From Actinomadura latina NBRC 106108 (GTDB taxonomy: Bacteria > Actinomycetota > Actinomycetes > Streptosporangiales > Streptosporangiaceae), in NCBI RefSeq assembly GCF_001552195.1, contig NZ_BCQS01000003.1, positions 372,001 through 436,000 on the forward strand: a stretch of 64,000 nucleotides of DNA. Reading direction: 5' to 3'. Position numbers and translations under genes: made by a program. Positions 43,873 through 53,145 of this stretch are shown here, in pieces. Positions within the stretch are counted from its first letter, which is position 1. The number at the start of each line of letters is the position of its first letter. Under the pieces are notes generated by a model, which was given only the letters and a program-made list of their open reading frames with translations, searched no databases and had not been told where the DNA came from.

Positions 43873-44754
43873 TCAACCCTCCGCGCGGGCGCGGACGAAC
43901 GCGATGAGGCCGGCGGCGTCCTCCTCGTCCAGGACGATCTCGAAGTCCGCGGCCAGCACTTCCGGCAGGTCTCCGGGCTTGAGGGCGCGCGTCTCGGCGG
44001 AGCCGTCCGGCCGGGTGACGGTCAGCGTCGTCCCGTCCAGCACGCGGAGGGCGTCGGACGAGAACTTCTGCGTGAACGGACGGGCCGTGAACGGCGATCG
44101 CGGGTTGGTCGAGACGTAGTAGTTCAGCACGTCGAAGTCGATGCGGAACGTCTCGTTCATCGCGAACATGTGCCGCCGGACCCAGCCGTCCTCCCCGGTC
44201 TGGTGCAGTTCCCAGCCGGCCGTGTGGGGGCTCCACGTCCTGACGGTGCGGCCCCGCTGGAGCCGGAAGCCCCAGCCGTCCTGGACGACCTCCTCGCCGT
44301 CGACGAACCGCAGCGGTTCCAGCGGCCCGGCGCCGAACCCCACATCGCACAGCCAGGCCGGCTCATCACGCGCCTGACCGGGCGGCCGGACGTGCAGCAG
44401 CGCGTGCGTCGTCGGCCGGAAACCCGTCGCGCCCAGCATGACCCGCCCGGTCAGCGCGGTGACCTCGAAGCCCAGCCTCTCCAGCACCGCCGCGAACAGC
44501 CGGTTGTGCTCGAAGCAGTAACCGCCGCGCGGCCGCTCGACCAGCTTCGCCTGGACGGCGTCCAGCGACAGTTCGATCGGCCGCCCGAGCATGAGTTCCA
44601 GGTTCTCGAACGGGATGGACATGACGTGCGCCCGATGCAGCGCCTTCAGCGTCGCCTCGGTCGGTGGGAGCCCTCCGTCGTACCCGGTCCGCTTCAGGTA
44701 GGCGGGCAGATCCAGCAGTTCGTTCTGCCACCCGTATCCGAGATCCTCGCTCAT
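43873..44754 (-). CDS. nat: Arylamine N-acetyltransferase
   Basis: A 293-residue NAT. The catalytic triad is visible: Cys in RGGYCFEHN, His in THALLHV and Asp in LCDVGFG. It transfers acetyl from acetyl-CoA to aromatic amines or hydrazines. In actinomycetes NAT relatives also build amide bonds in polyketides and affect cell-wall lipids; no such cluster is present here. Confidence 0.94.
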   Translation of the reverse strand: MSEDLGYGWQNELLDLPAYLKRTGYDGGLPPTEATLKALHRAHVMSIPFENLELMLGRPIELSLDAVQAKLVERPRGGYCFEHNRLFAAVLERLGFEVTALTGRVMLGATGFRPTTHALLHVRPPGQARDEPAWLCDVGFGAGPLEPLRFVDGEEVVQDGWGFRLQRGRTVRTWSPHTAGWELHQTGEDGWVRRHMFAMNETFRIDFDVLNYYVSTNPRSPFTARPFTQKFSSDALRVLDGTTLTVTRPDGSAETRALKPGDLPEVLAADFEIVLDEEDAAGLIAFVRARAEG

Positions 44755-44939
44755 GACTCCCTCTCCCGCTCACCGGGACAACACCGCACGTCCCCCGAAT
44801 CCTCCCGGCGCGCTCCGGCCGAGCGGAAGCCGGAGCGCGAAGCGAGCGCCGCGGGCTCCGGGCGGCCTGAACGGGCGGGGGAGCGGAACCGTACAGCGAG
44901 GGTGACGGGCGACTTTCCGGACGTGGAGGGGGCCGTCGC

Positions 44940-45443
44940 GTGGGTGTCGAGGACGCGTTGGGAACTGCCGTGGCGGGCGGGCCGGGCCTTGGGGCCGGCT
45001 CCGCCCGGTCTGGGGGAGGCGGTGCTGTGGGGGAGCCGCGGGGCCGCGTGGTGCTCGGCGAGATCACGTTGCCGGGGGCGCGGCGGTCGGTCGGGGTCGC
45101 GCGGAGCTTCGTGCGTGGTCTGGCGGCCGGCCTGCCGGCGGTGGACGACCTGGTCATGGTGGTGAGCGAGACGGTCGCGAACGCGGTCGCCCACACCGCG
45201 TCGGGGATGGAGGGCGGGCGCGTGACGGTCGTCCTCACGGTGGGGGACGGGGTGTACCGGCTGGAGGTCGTCGATGACGGGGCGGCCTGCGGACGGCCGC
45301 ACGTCAAGGACGAGGTGGGCGCGGAGACCGGGCGCGGAATGCGGATCGTGGCGGCGCTCTCGGCGCGGTGGGGGTTCCGGGCGGACGGGCCGCGCACGGT
45401 GGTGTGGGCGGAGTTTCCGGCCCCGGCCCCGGCCGCCGGGTAG
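44940..45443 (+). CDS. HATPase domain protein (orphan anti-sigma-like)
   Basis: 167 residues from GTG 44940. After a Gly-rich N-terminus of about 35 residues, a GHKL ATPase follows: N box SETVANAVAHT, DDGAACGRPH and GRGMRIVA. It is the third orphan HATPase of the window, but has no adjacent Scr1/DUF397 genes. Likely a serine kinase/anti-sigma factor with an unknown partner. Confidence 0.85.
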   Translation: MGVEDALGTAVAGGPGLGAGSARSGGGGAVGEPRGRVVLGEITLPGARRSVGVARSFVRGLAAGLPAVDDLVMVVSETVANAVAHTASGMEGGRVTVVLTVGDGVYRLEVVDDGAACGRPHVKDEVGAETGRGMRIVAALSARWGFRADGPRTVVWAEFPAPAPAAG

Positions 45444-45465
45444 CGGGCCGGGGCCGGGGCACCGG

Positions 45466-45618
45466 TCAGCGGCCCCGCTGGAGCTGCCGGGCCGGCATCT
45501 GCCGCGCGTTGCGGCGGTTGTTCGCGAAATTGGCCGAACGGATGTCGGAGTTCTTTCGCTTGCCCTTCTTCTTGGAGTTGACGAAGGGCGCGGATTCGGG
45601 GTTGTCAATGGCACGCAT
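45466..45618 (-). CDS. Small basic protein, unknown function
   Basis: 50 residues, beginning MRAIDNPESAPFVNSKKKGK, Lys/Arg/Asn-rich with SANFANNRRNARQ. GGAGGTG eight bases before the ATG at 45618 supports it. Composition suggests nucleic-acid binding; function unknown. Confidence 0.6.
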   Translation of the reverse strand: MRAIDNPESAPFVNSKKKGKRKNSDIRSANFANNRRNARQMPARQLQRGR

Positions 45619-45873
45619 GAAGGCGGCACCTCCGGGAAGGCGTGAATTCGGCCGCGAATGGGCCGACGAGGAAAAGGGTGCGCGCACGGCTGCAGCACAG
45701 GCCACGTGACCTGTAGGCAAGGAGAAGCGCGCTGGTGAGAGGAACGGGAGCGAGCCCGAGGCGATGCCGGGGCGGCTCAACCGGAGGAGGATCAAAGGAT
45801 CATGTGTAAGAGTTAGCCATAGATCCCCATGCGCTGTCAATCATTAATATCTCAGAGGGGCGAGGGAGTTCAC
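45619..45873. other. Divergent promoter region with AT-rich patch
   Basis: No gene. The right end is AT-rich, with TAATAT at 45845-45850, a possible -10 for the DJ-1 gene (start 45874). A short direct repeat GGATCA occurs near 45790-45800. Confidence 0.4.
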
Positions 45874-46491
45874 ATGACCACGTACGGGCTGCTGGTGTTC
45901 GAGGATGCGGAGGAACTCGACTTCGTGGGTCCCTGGGAGGTGTTCACGGCATCGGCGATGCTGCGTGATCAGGACGGTCGCGATCAAGGGGACAGGGCGT
46001 TTCTGGTCGCCGAGCAGTCAGGGCCGGTGCGTTGCGCCAAGGGCCTGCGGGTCGTCCCAGACCACACCTTGGACGATCACCCGAAGGTGGACGTCCTCCT
46101 GGTCCCCGGTGGGCGCGGCGCAAGGGAAACCCAGCCGAACAACCCGTCCGTCACGGGCTGGATAGCGAGGACGGCCGAGCAGGCCGATTGGGTGACGAGC
46201 GTGTGCACCGGTTCGATCCTGCTGCACGCCGCAGGCCCCGCCAAGGGACGAAGGGTCGCGACCCACTGGGCATCGGAGGACGCACTGGAGGCTCGTGGCG
46301 ACGTGACCGTCGTACGCGATGCGCGCTACGTCGTGGACGGCAACCTCATCACCAGCCAGGGCGTTTCCGCCGGCATCGACATGGCCCTCTGGCTGATCGG
46401 ACGCATCCACGGCCGCGACCACGCGCGGGCGGTCCGCCGCTACATCCAGTACGAGCCCGCGCCCCCGTACCTGGCCGACGAACCGGCCTGA
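45874..46491 (+). CDS. DJ-1/PfpI family protein
   Basis: A 205-residue DJ-1/PfpI protein, nucleophile Cys111 in VTSVCTGS (nucleophile elbow) with the N-terminal Glu region FEDAEELDFVGPWE. This resembles isocyanide hydratase and AraC-less transcriptional-regulator relatives. Possible roles are isocyanide hydration or glyoxal/protein repair. GAGGG lies upstream of the ATG. Confidence 0.87.
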   Translation: MTTYGLLVFEDAEELDFVGPWEVFTASAMLRDQDGRDQGDRAFLVAEQSGPVRCAKGLRVVPDHTLDDHPKVDVLLVPGGRGARETQPNNPSVTGWIARTAEQADWVTSVCTGSILLHAAGPAKGRRVATHWASEDALEARGDVTVVRDARYVVDGNLITSQGVSAGIDMALWLIGRIHGRDHARAVRRYIQYEPAPPYLADEPA

Positions 46492-46537
46492 TCGGAACGA
46501 ACATTCCATCATACCAGTGATGATCTTCGCTTATCGG

Positions 46538-46543
46538 CATAAT
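46538..46543 (+). promoter_or_regulatory. -10-like CATAAT seven bases before the 46551 gene
   Basis: CATAAT with no Shine-Dalgarno between it and the ATG; consistent with a leaderless transcript. Confidence 0.35.
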
Positions 46544-46550
46544 CACGCGA

Positions 46551-47666
46551 ATGGCAGTGTCGCTTCCGGTGCGGTTCCGCAGCGATGGCGGGCGGGTGGC
46601 GGTGGAGACCGACCCCCTGCACGCCCCGCTCCGCGACTTTCTCATCAACGACCTGGGCGAGGACGTCGCAGCGATCGCGCGCGCCCAGGGACGGCTGGGC
46701 GCCGGTTCGTCCGCGCCCTGGCAGGAGCTCTACCGCTACCACCGCCTCGACTTCGACGGCACCACCGTCCACGTGCGGGACGTCGGCGGATGGGCGTCCT
46801 GCGACCTCGACCCGGCCGTCCTGCGGGAGTGCCTGGACGAGTACCTCCAGCAGATCGGTTCCCTGCGGAGCCGCCGGAGCCTCGAACTGGTGCTGGGCAA
46901 GCCCCGCAACGGCGAACCGGTGGCGAGCTCCCTCGCCCTCGGTTCCGTCTCCCACCGGACGCTGGGCTGGGGCCTGATCCAGTCACCGCGCGCCATGCTG
47001 GAGGACATCGCCGGGCTCACCCCGCACCCGGACGACTGCCTTCCGCACGGCGTTCTGGAGACCGGCTCAGGCGCCTGCTGGGCCGACCTCGCCGTCCTGG
47101 ACGAGGCCGGCACGCGACTGCGCGGCGGCACCAAGACGTTCATGCCGCGTGGGCTCGACGCGGAGCGGCTTATGGCGGAACTGGGCAACACCATGACGCA
47201 GGCCCGTTTCATCAGCGCCGTCCCAGGAGCGTGGTCCGGTGTCGTCGCCGGTGTCCCGGTGCACGGCTACATCGACCCGGACGCCGTCCTGCGGCTCCCG
47301 TGCCTGCCGATCGAGATCGAGGGCGTCGTCCGGCGCGTCCGGGTGTTCTTCCCGGAGCTGGCCGACTCCGGGGTCGATCTGGAGGCGGCCGTGTCGACTG
47401 CGGTCACGTTCGCGAAGGCCGTGAACGGGCCGCGTCACGTCCTGGCGGCGTTCCTGCTCCATGACGTGCAGAGCCATCGGCACCATCTGGAGGTCGTCCG
47501 TACGGCGCGTCCCGGCTGGGAGCACACGGGGAACGCCTGCCACCTGCGGGTCGACGTCCAGACCGTCCGGCTGGAGCACCTGTGGCTGCCGGGCCACGCC
47601 TGCGAGATGCCGACGGGCGAGTTCGCCGGCGTCCTCTACGAGTACGAGCGTCTCGTAACCTCGTGA
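46551..47666 (+). CDS. Unknown protein with an EndoU-like stretch
   Basis: 371 residues, no signal peptide or membrane helix. Not recognised as a whole. Residues about 187-262 (GGTKTFMPRGLDAERLMAEL, then GAWSGVVAGVPVHGYI and LPCLPIEIEG) resemble the K-T-x-F-P ... G-x-x-x-G-V ... P-I pattern of bacterial EndoU ribonuclease domains, but the catalytic His pair is not clear. It has no secretion signal and no obvious immunity partner, so a toxin role is not supported. It may be leaderless. Its stop codon starts a 14-bp tandem repeat. Confidence 0.6.
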   Translation: MAVSLPVRFRSDGGRVAVETDPLHAPLRDFLINDLGEDVAAIARAQGRLGAGSSAPWQELYRYHRLDFDGTTVHVRDVGGWASCDLDPAVLRECLDEYLQQIGSLRSRRSLELVLGKPRNGEPVASSLALGSVSHRTLGWGLIQSPRAMLEDIAGLTPHPDDCLPHGVLETGSGACWADLAVLDEAGTRLRGGTKTFMPRGLDAERLMAELGNTMTQARFISAVPGAWSGVVAGVPVHGYIDPDAVLRLPCLPIEIEGVVRRVRVFFPELADSGVDLEAAVSTAVTFAKAVNGPRHVLAAFLLHDVQSHRHHLEVVRTARPGWEHTGNACHLRVDVQTVRLEHLWLPGHACEMPTGEFAGVLYEYERLVTS

Positions 47667-47705
47667 CCCAGTCGAATTGACCCAGTCGAATTGACCCAGT
47701 CGAAG
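47664..47705 (+). repeat. Three tandem copies of a 14-bp unit
   Basis: TGACCCAGTCGAAT is repeated at 47664, 47678 and 47692 (last base differs). The first TGA is the stop of the preceding gene; the array fills the whole gap before the CocE hydrolase ribosome binding site. Confidence 0.9.
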
Positions 47706-47714
47706 GGGGCGTGG

Positions 47715-49331
47715 ATGGCCGTGCTGGGACGACTCGTGGACCGCCTCTTCGGCCTTCCCGAGGCGTCCACACCGGACATCGAGGTCAGGCGCGACCTGCG
47801 CGCACCCATGCCGGACGGTGTCACCCTCATCGCCGACCTGTACCGTCCGCGTGGCGCAGGGCCGATGCCCGTCGTGCTGATGCGCACCCCGTACGGCAAA
47901 CGGCAGCCCGTGATGCGGCTGTACGCCGGGGTCCTCGCCAGGCGCGGGTTCCAGGTCGTCGTCCAGAACGTGCGCGGTGTCCTCGGCTCCGGCGGCGAGT
48001 TCCACGCCTTCCACAACGAGAAGGACGACGGCCTCGCGACGCTCACGTGGGTTCGCGGCCAAGCGTGGTGTGACGGCAAGGTCGCCATGGTGGGCGCGAG
48101 CTACCTCGGCTTCACCGAATGGGCCGTCGCGCCCTACGCGGACCCTCCCCTAGAAGCGTTGGGGCTGGGCGTCACTGCGTCCGAATTCGTGAGCTCCTTC
48201 TACCCGGGTGGTGCGCTCGCCCTCCACAACACGCTCGTCTGGTCGTCGTTGATGGGCACGCAAGGCGAAAGGAAGCGGCCGCTCCACAACAGACGCGTCC
48301 GGCAGGCGATGCGCCACCTCCCGGTAGGGGAAGCGGACACGGCGGCCATCGGACGTCCCGAAACGTTCCTCCGCGAGGTCACCGCCCATGCCGAGCCTGA
48401 CGACGGCTTCTGGAAGGCGACCGACCACAGCGCCGCCGTCCCCGGCACGACCGCACCGACCACGATGGTGACGGGCTGGTGGGACCTCTTCCTGCGCGGC
48501 CAGCTGCGTGACTTCGCCGCCCTCCACGCGGCCGGACGCCAGGTGCGCATCACCATCGGGCCATGGGGGCACGACACGAAAGCCCTCCGCGCCATGGTCT
48601 CCGACCAGGTGTCCTGGCTCGATATCCACTTGAACGGCGACAGCGCCCACTTGAGCAGCGACAGGGCCCAGCTCCGCCAGGCTCCGGTAAGGCTCCACCT
48701 GCAGAAGGCCGACCGCTGGCTCGACTTCGACCAGTGGCCCCCGTCCGAGACCAAGCCCACGCCCCTCTACCTAGGCCGAAGCCTCCTCTGGGACGAGCCC
48801 CCTGACGCGGACCCCGTCACGTTCACCTACGACCCCCTCGACCCCACACCGACCGTAGGAGGACCGCTGCTCTCACCCGGCAAGGGCAGGCAGCGGGACA
48901 ACACGCCGATCGAACGCCGCGACGACGTGGTCGTCCTGACCGGCGCGCCCCTGGACGGCGACCTCGACCTGATCGGCCCGGTCTCCGCGACGATCCACGT
49001 CCGCATCGGCACCGGCCACGGCGACCTGTTCATCCGGCTCTGCGACGTCGACCGCGACGGCGTCTCCCGCAACGTCACCGACGGCATCCTGCGCATCGCG
49101 TCCGAGGGGGTGGTGCGGGCCGAGATCGAGATGCATCCGACCGCGTACCGCTTCCTGCGCGGCCACCGGCTGCGCGTCATGCTGGCGGGCGGCGCGTTCC
49201 CCAGGTTCGCCCGCAACCCCGGCACCGGCGAGCCCGCCGGGCGGGCCGTCGCGTCCCGCCGCACGCGCTTCGAGATCCTCCGCGACAAGGAACACCCGTC
49301 CGCCGTCCATCTCCCGGTGTGGGACGGCTAG
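47715..49331 (+). CDS. CocE/NonD family hydrolase (X-Pro dipeptidyl-peptidase type)
   Basis: 538 residues from the ATG at 47715 (GAAGGGGG upstream). An alpha/beta-hydrolase with nucleophile Ser in MVGASYLGF, cap domain and C-terminal jelly-roll typical of CocE/PepX. Probably hydrolyses an ester or N-terminal X-Pro bond. It lacks a signal peptide. It ends at a CTAG shared with the stop of the convergent deformylase gene. Confidence 0.9.
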   Translation: MAVLGRLVDRLFGLPEASTPDIEVRRDLRAPMPDGVTLIADLYRPRGAGPMPVVLMRTPYGKRQPVMRLYAGVLARRGFQVVVQNVRGVLGSGGEFHAFHNEKDDGLATLTWVRGQAWCDGKVAMVGASYLGFTEWAVAPYADPPLEALGLGVTASEFVSSFYPGGALALHNTLVWSSLMGTQGERKRPLHNRRVRQAMRHLPVGEADTAAIGRPETFLREVTAHAEPDDGFWKATDHSAAVPGTTAPTTMVTGWWDLFLRGQLRDFAALHAAGRQVRITIGPWGHDTKALRAMVSDQVSWLDIHLNGDSAHLSSDRAQLRQAPVRLHLQKADRWLDFDQWPPSETKPTPLYLGRSLLWDEPPDADPVTFTYDPLDPTPTVGGPLLSPGKGRQRDNTPIERRDDVVVLTGAPLDGDLDLIGPVSATIHVRIGTGHGDLFIRLCDVDRDGVSRNVTDGILRIASEGVVRAEIEMHPTAYRFLRGHRLRVMLAGGAFPRFARNPGTGEPAGRAVASRRTRFEILRDKEHPSAVHLPVWDG

Positions 49332-49861
49332 CTCGCTTCGCTCTCCGCACGCAGAGCCTCGTACTCCTTGAGCACCTTCTTGCGCGCCCTGGCCGAGAGC
49401 CGGTCGATGTAGAGCCTGCCCTCAAGGTGGTCTGTCTCGTGCTGGAGGCAGCGGGCGAGCAACCCCGTCCCCTCTACCGTGATCTCAGCCCCGTCGACGT
49501 CGAAGCCGTGCACGGTCGCGCGGTCAGGACGTGCCAGCCGCGCATGAGGCCCCGGCACGGAAAGGCAGCCCTCCTCGTCGTCGTCCAGCCGCCGATCCTC
49601 CAGCGCCGGCAGCTCCAAGACCGGGTTGACGACGGCGCCCCTGCGCCGCTCGCCGTCCGCGTCCGGGCAGTCGTAGACGAAGACGCGCAGGTCCACGCCG
49701 ATCTGGTTCGCGGCGAGGCCGACGCCCTCGGCCTCGTACATGCTGGCGAACATGTCGCCGGCCAGCTCCGCCAGCGCCGCACCGAAGTCCTCGACGGGCC
49801 GGCACGCCTGGTGCAGGACGGGCGTCCCCACCAGTGTGATCGGCCGCACGCGTCCCACCAT
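49328..49861 (-). CDS. def: Peptide deformylase
   Basis: About 177 residues. The three PDF motifs are complete: [18 protein letters not shown] (metal Cys) and QHETDHLEG (metal His pair and catalytic Glu). It removes formyl from nascent proteins. The ATG at 49861 is better spaced from GAGGAA than the GTG at 49864. Converges on the CocE gene. Confidence 0.94.
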   Translation of the reverse strand: MVGRVRPITLVGTPVLHQACRPVEDFGAALAELAGDMFASMYEAEGVGLAANQIGVDLRVFVYDCPDADGERRRGAVVNPVLELPALEDRRLDDDEEGCLSVPGPHARLARPDRATVHGFDVDGAEITVEGTGLLARCLQHETDHLEGRLYIDRLSARARKKVLKEYEALRAESEAS

Positions 49862-50268
49862 CACCAGTTCCTCCCACGCCGATTACACCACGACCTCTGA
49901 ACGCGCAGCGTGTTCCGTTCGTCGCACACAGTCGCCCGCTCGTCGATGCGCGGGGTTGGAAACCTCGATCCCGCCACGGCTCCCTCGCTACGTTCTTCAC
50001 ATCCGCCGGACGGCCGGTACGAGCCGCTTCGGGGGGAGCGGCCGGTCCTGTGAGCGCACCAGGGATCCGGCGCGGCGGAACGGGGGGAGAGGGGTCACTC
50101 CGGGGGGAGTGGCCCCTCCGTCCTTTCCCGGGGGCGTTTGTAAGTTGGCTATAAGACCTCCGGTGAGAACGTACAGCCGGATGAGAAGTAAACACCGGCA
50201 GGGCGTCCCACAATTCTGGCACCCGCGAATTCCCCCTTTCGCGGTTCGGCTAGTGAAGGGTACGCCCG
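49862..50268 (+). promoter_or_regulatory. Structured leader/upstream region of the polyester hydrolase gene
   Basis: No gene seen. CGGGGGGAG recurs at 50030, 50081 and 50101. A 13-bp stem at 50089-50118 (one G-T pair) looks like a terminator/attenuator, TATAAG at 50150-50155 is a possible -10, and a 7-bp hairpin at 50223-50244 sits just before the ribosome binding site. Confidence 0.4.
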
Positions 50269-51180
50269 ATGAACAGGCATCTGACGAATGCGTTCAGAGT
50301 GCTCCCCGCGGCCGCGGTGCTCGCCGCGGGCGCGGCCCTGGCGCCCGCGGCCGCCGCCGCCGCGCCGGCCCGTCCCGCCGGTGCCGTCCAGTCCGCCGCC
50401 AATCCGTACGAGCGCGGGCCCGCGCCGACCGAGGCCGGCATCACCGCGGAGAAGGGCCCGTTCGCCATCGAGAAGATCGACGTCCCGGCGGGCAGCGGCA
50501 CCGGCTTCAACAAGGGCACGATCTACGCGCCGACCGACCTGAGCCAGGGCACCTTCGGCGCCATCGCCGTCTCGCCCGGCTTCGTCTCCCCGCAGGCCCT
50601 GATCGACTGGTACGGGCCGCGCCTCGCCTCGCAGGGCTTCGTCGTCATGACCCTGGAGACCAGCAGCCTCCTCGACCAGCCCGCCGCCCGCGGCGACCAG
50701 CTCCTCGCCGCGCTCGACTACCTGACGGGCAAGAGCAGGGCGAAGGACCGCATCGACGCGTCCCGCCTCGCCGTCATGGGCCACTCCATGGGCGGCGGCG
50801 GAACCCTGGAGGCGGAGAAGAAGCGGACCTCGCTGCAGGCCGCCGTGCCCCTCGCGCCCTGGGACCTCAACTACGACTGGAAGAGCGTCCAGACCCCGAC
50901 CCTGATCATGGGTGCGGACAACGACTTCATCGCGCCGGCCGACTCGATGGCGCACTCGTATTACACGGGCCTCACCGGCGTGCCCGAAAAGGCATATCTG
51001 GAGCTGAAGAACGCCGGGCACATGACGTTCAACTCGCCCAACACGACCATCGCGAAATACGCGATCGCGTGGATGAAGCGGTTCGTCGACGACGACGTCC
51101 GCTACGACAAATTCCTCTGCCCCGAACCGGGGCCCGACAGCAACATCGCCGCCTACGAGGGCACCTGCCCGACCGGCTGA
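50269..51180 (+). CDS. Secreted cutinase / polyester (PET) hydrolase-like enzyme
   Basis: 303 residues; a signal peptide (about 1-33) is followed by a mature enzyme starting ANPYERGPAPTEAG, closely like Thermobifida cutinases. Catalytic triad Ser173 (GHSMGGGG), Asp219 (GADNDFIAP) and His251. Oxyanion/aromatic site SPGFVSP (Phe where many PET hydrolases have Tyr) and Trp198. Two Cys (284, 300) match the C-terminal disulfide. It should hydrolyse cutin or polyesters outside the cell. GAAGGG precedes the ATG. Confidence 0.92.
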   Translation: MNRHLTNAFRVLPAAAVLAAGAALAPAAAAAAPARPAGAVQSAANPYERGPAPTEAGITAEKGPFAIEKIDVPAGSGTGFNKGTIYAPTDLSQGTFGAIAVSPGFVSPQALIDWYGPRLASQGFVVMTLETSSLLDQPAARGDQLLAALDYLTGKSRAKDRIDASRLAVMGHSMGGGGTLEAEKKRTSLQAAVPLAPWDLNYDWKSVQTPTLIMGADNDFIAPADSMAHSYYTGLTGVPEKAYLELKNAGHMTFNSPNTTIAKYAIAWMKRFVDDDVRYDKFLCPEPGPDSNIAAYEGTCPTG

Positions 51181-51270
51181 CTCCCATCGCCCGGACGGTG
51201 GTGGCGGCTGGCGCGTCCTCGAAGGCGCCCGGGCCGGCACCGCCGTCCTCGCGTGTCCGGTTCGCCGTCC

Positions 51271-52506
51271 TCACGCGTCCGGTGCGTCCGCCGGCGAGAG
51301 GCGCCGGTCGCCCGGATCGAGGCGGACGAGATGGTGCAGGAGCAGCAGCAGCTCGATCCGCCGGTCCGGATCGAGCAGGACGCCGCCGAGCGTCTCCTCC
51401 AGCCGCCGGATCCGGTACCGGACGGTCTGCTCGTGCACCAGCAGCCGCTCCGACGCCGCCACCGCGTTGTCGCGGCACTCCATGTAGGTCAGCAGCGTCC
51501 GCGACAGCGCGTCCCGCCGGTGCGGCGGCAGCTTCATCAGCGGTGCGAGCCGGCCGGCCAGCGCCACGTCGAGCAGCTCCTCGCTCTGCGCCGCGACCAG
51601 GCTCGGCAGGTGGTCCAGGCAGCGCAGCGGCTCCTTGCCCGGCAGCACGCCGCGCTCGACCAGCGCGAGCCCGCGCCGCGCCCAGCGCAGTGACAGCGCC
51701 GTACGGGCGGGCGGGACGGCCGGGCCGATCGCCGCGGACACCGCGCCCTTGATCGCGGCGAGCATCCGGTCGCGGCCGGGGCCGTCCGGGTCCGGGCAGA
51801 TCAGGTACGGCTCCGCCGCGTCCCAGTCGGCGAGGAACATCGGCGGCAGCACCGGGACCGCCCGGCCCGGATCCGGGCGGACGGCGACGGCGGCCAGCGT
51901 CCGCGGCACCGGCCAGCCCGCCGACCGCGCCACCTCCCCGATCGCCTCCGCGCTCGCCGGCGGCTCCATGACCAGCAGGTCGCGGAGCCGCCGCCGGAAC
52001 CGCTCCCGCTCGCCCGCGATCTCGCCCTGCGCCCGCGCGTAACCCTGGCCGGCCGCGCCCGCGATGCGCTCCAGGAACACGAACAGCGACTCGGTGATCT
52101 GGCCGAGGGTGTCCAGCGACCAGCCGAGCCGGCGCGCGTCCTTGATGAACCGGCGGCACGCGACCTGCCCGCACACCCGGATCGCCGTCTGCAGCCCGTC
52201 CAGGCTCCGGCCCTGCCGCGCCTCGTACGCGCCGATGCCCGCGAAGATCTCGGTGACCTTCTCCCAGTCCATGCCGGGGCGGCCGATGGCGTCCACGAAC
52301 TGCCGGACGGTCTCCTCGACGGCCCACCGCATCCGCTGCCCGTAGCGGCTCTCCGGCGGGCGCGCGTACTCCGGGACGAGGCCCTGGATCTCCTCGACCA
52401 TCTCCGCCGCCGCGGCCTCCAGATACGGGAGCATCGGGCCGGCGAACTCCGCCGGGACCCCGGACAGCGGGAAGTCCGCGGCGCTGGACGACCTCTTCCG
52501 GCTCAT
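51271..52506 (-). CDS. PucR/CdaR family transcriptional regulator
   Basis: 411 residues from the ATG at 52506; the frame continues upstream but without protein-like sequence. The C-terminal HTH (TLLTYMECRDNAVAASERLLVHEQTVRYRIRRLEETLG) is the PucR HTH_30 type; the middle is a degenerate GGDEF-like region. Such regulators control catabolic genes. The cutinase gene converges on it. Confidence 0.87.
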   Translation of the reverse strand: MSRKRSSSAADFPLSGVPAEFAGPMLPYLEAAAAEMVEEIQGLVPEYARPPESRYGQRMRWAVEETVRQFVDAIGRPGMDWEKVTEIFAGIGAYEARQGRSLDGLQTAIRVCGQVACRRFIKDARRLGWSLDTLGQITESLFVFLERIAGAAGQGYARAQGEIAGERERFRRRLRDLLVMEPPASAEAIGEVARSAGWPVPRTLAAVAVRPDPGRAVPVLPPMFLADWDAAEPYLICPDPDGPGRDRMLAAIKGAVSAAIGPAVPPARTALSLRWARRGLALVERGVLPGKEPLRCLDHLPSLVAAQSEELLDVALAGRLAPLMKLPPHRRDALSRTLLTYMECRDNAVAASERLLVHEQTVRYRIRRLEETLGGVLLDPDRRIELLLLLHHLVRLDPGDRRLSPADAPDA

Positions 52507-52876
52507 GCGCACCAGCGTCGGACGCGGTGACGGCCCGGCGATAGGCGCGCACGGAAAGTTTCGGTGCCGGGCGATTGTCATCCCGCTGACAGTCGCGAAC
52601 CCGCCGCGCGGCGTGTCGCCCGCGCCTCCGGGCATCGTCTCCGGCGCACCCGCCGGCGGTAAAGAGATCTCCCCGGAGCGGACCTCCAGCCGCCGAACCG
52701 GAATTCTTCGCAAAGGAATTCCCTGCCCCGTCAAAACGGCATGGGATCACCTCCCCGCAAGGCGTAGATCAGCAGCGCCGAACGGACGTTCCCGGCGAAA
52801 CGCCAATGGTCCGCCATCTCTCCCGTGCCGCGAAAACTTGACCCGGCGGAAGTCGACTTCAGATGCCGCCTGCGCC
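52507..52876. other. Divergent intergenic region with an inverted repeat
   Basis: No gene. An EcoRI-like inverted repeat GGAATTC (52700-52706) and GAATTCC (52716-52722) with a 9-nt spacer is a candidate operator for PucR or the divergent small genes. Confidence 0.4.
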
Positions 52877-53137
52877 ATGGTCGTCCGCATGTATTCACGA
52901 ATTCGAACCGCCGGAACGGCCGGACCCACCGGCTGGCTGCTCGCCTTTCTCGGCGCCCGCGAGCAGGCGCTGCGCACCCACACCGGCCTCGCCGCCGGCC
53001 CCGCGGAATGGCTGCTGGTCTTCCTGGAGGTCGAGCGCACCGAACTGGCCGCCCGGCAGCGTCCCGCCACCCTGCTCACCCGGCGCGACCGGCGCGAGGA
53101 GTCCCCGTTCGGCCGGCTGACCGCCCGCAGCGCATAG
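52877..53137 (+). CDS. Small protein, partner of the next membrane protein
   Basis: About 86 residues from ATG 52877 (or 52889). Contains two similar short stretches, GPTGWLLAFLGAREQALRTHTG and GPAEWLLVFLEVERTEL, i.e. an internal repeat of an amphipathic helix. It ends nine bases before the next gene's ATG. Not recognised. Confidence 0.55.
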   Translation: MVVRMYSRIRTAGTAGPTGWLLAFLGAREQALRTHTGLAAGPAEWLLVFLEVERTELAARQRPATLLTRRDRREESPFGRLTARSA

Positions 53138-53145
53138 AGGAAGTC

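Noticed and set aside
42979..45165. 728-codon plus-strand frame over the hemerythrin and NAT genes
   Set aside because: Covers two minus-strand genes with intact catalytic residues; the frame itself is Arg/Pro-rich noise.
49990..50120. c-di-AMP (ydaO) riboswitch upstream of the polyester hydrolase
   Set aside because: GGGGGGAG motifs recall it superficially, but the conserved aptamer core could not be found.
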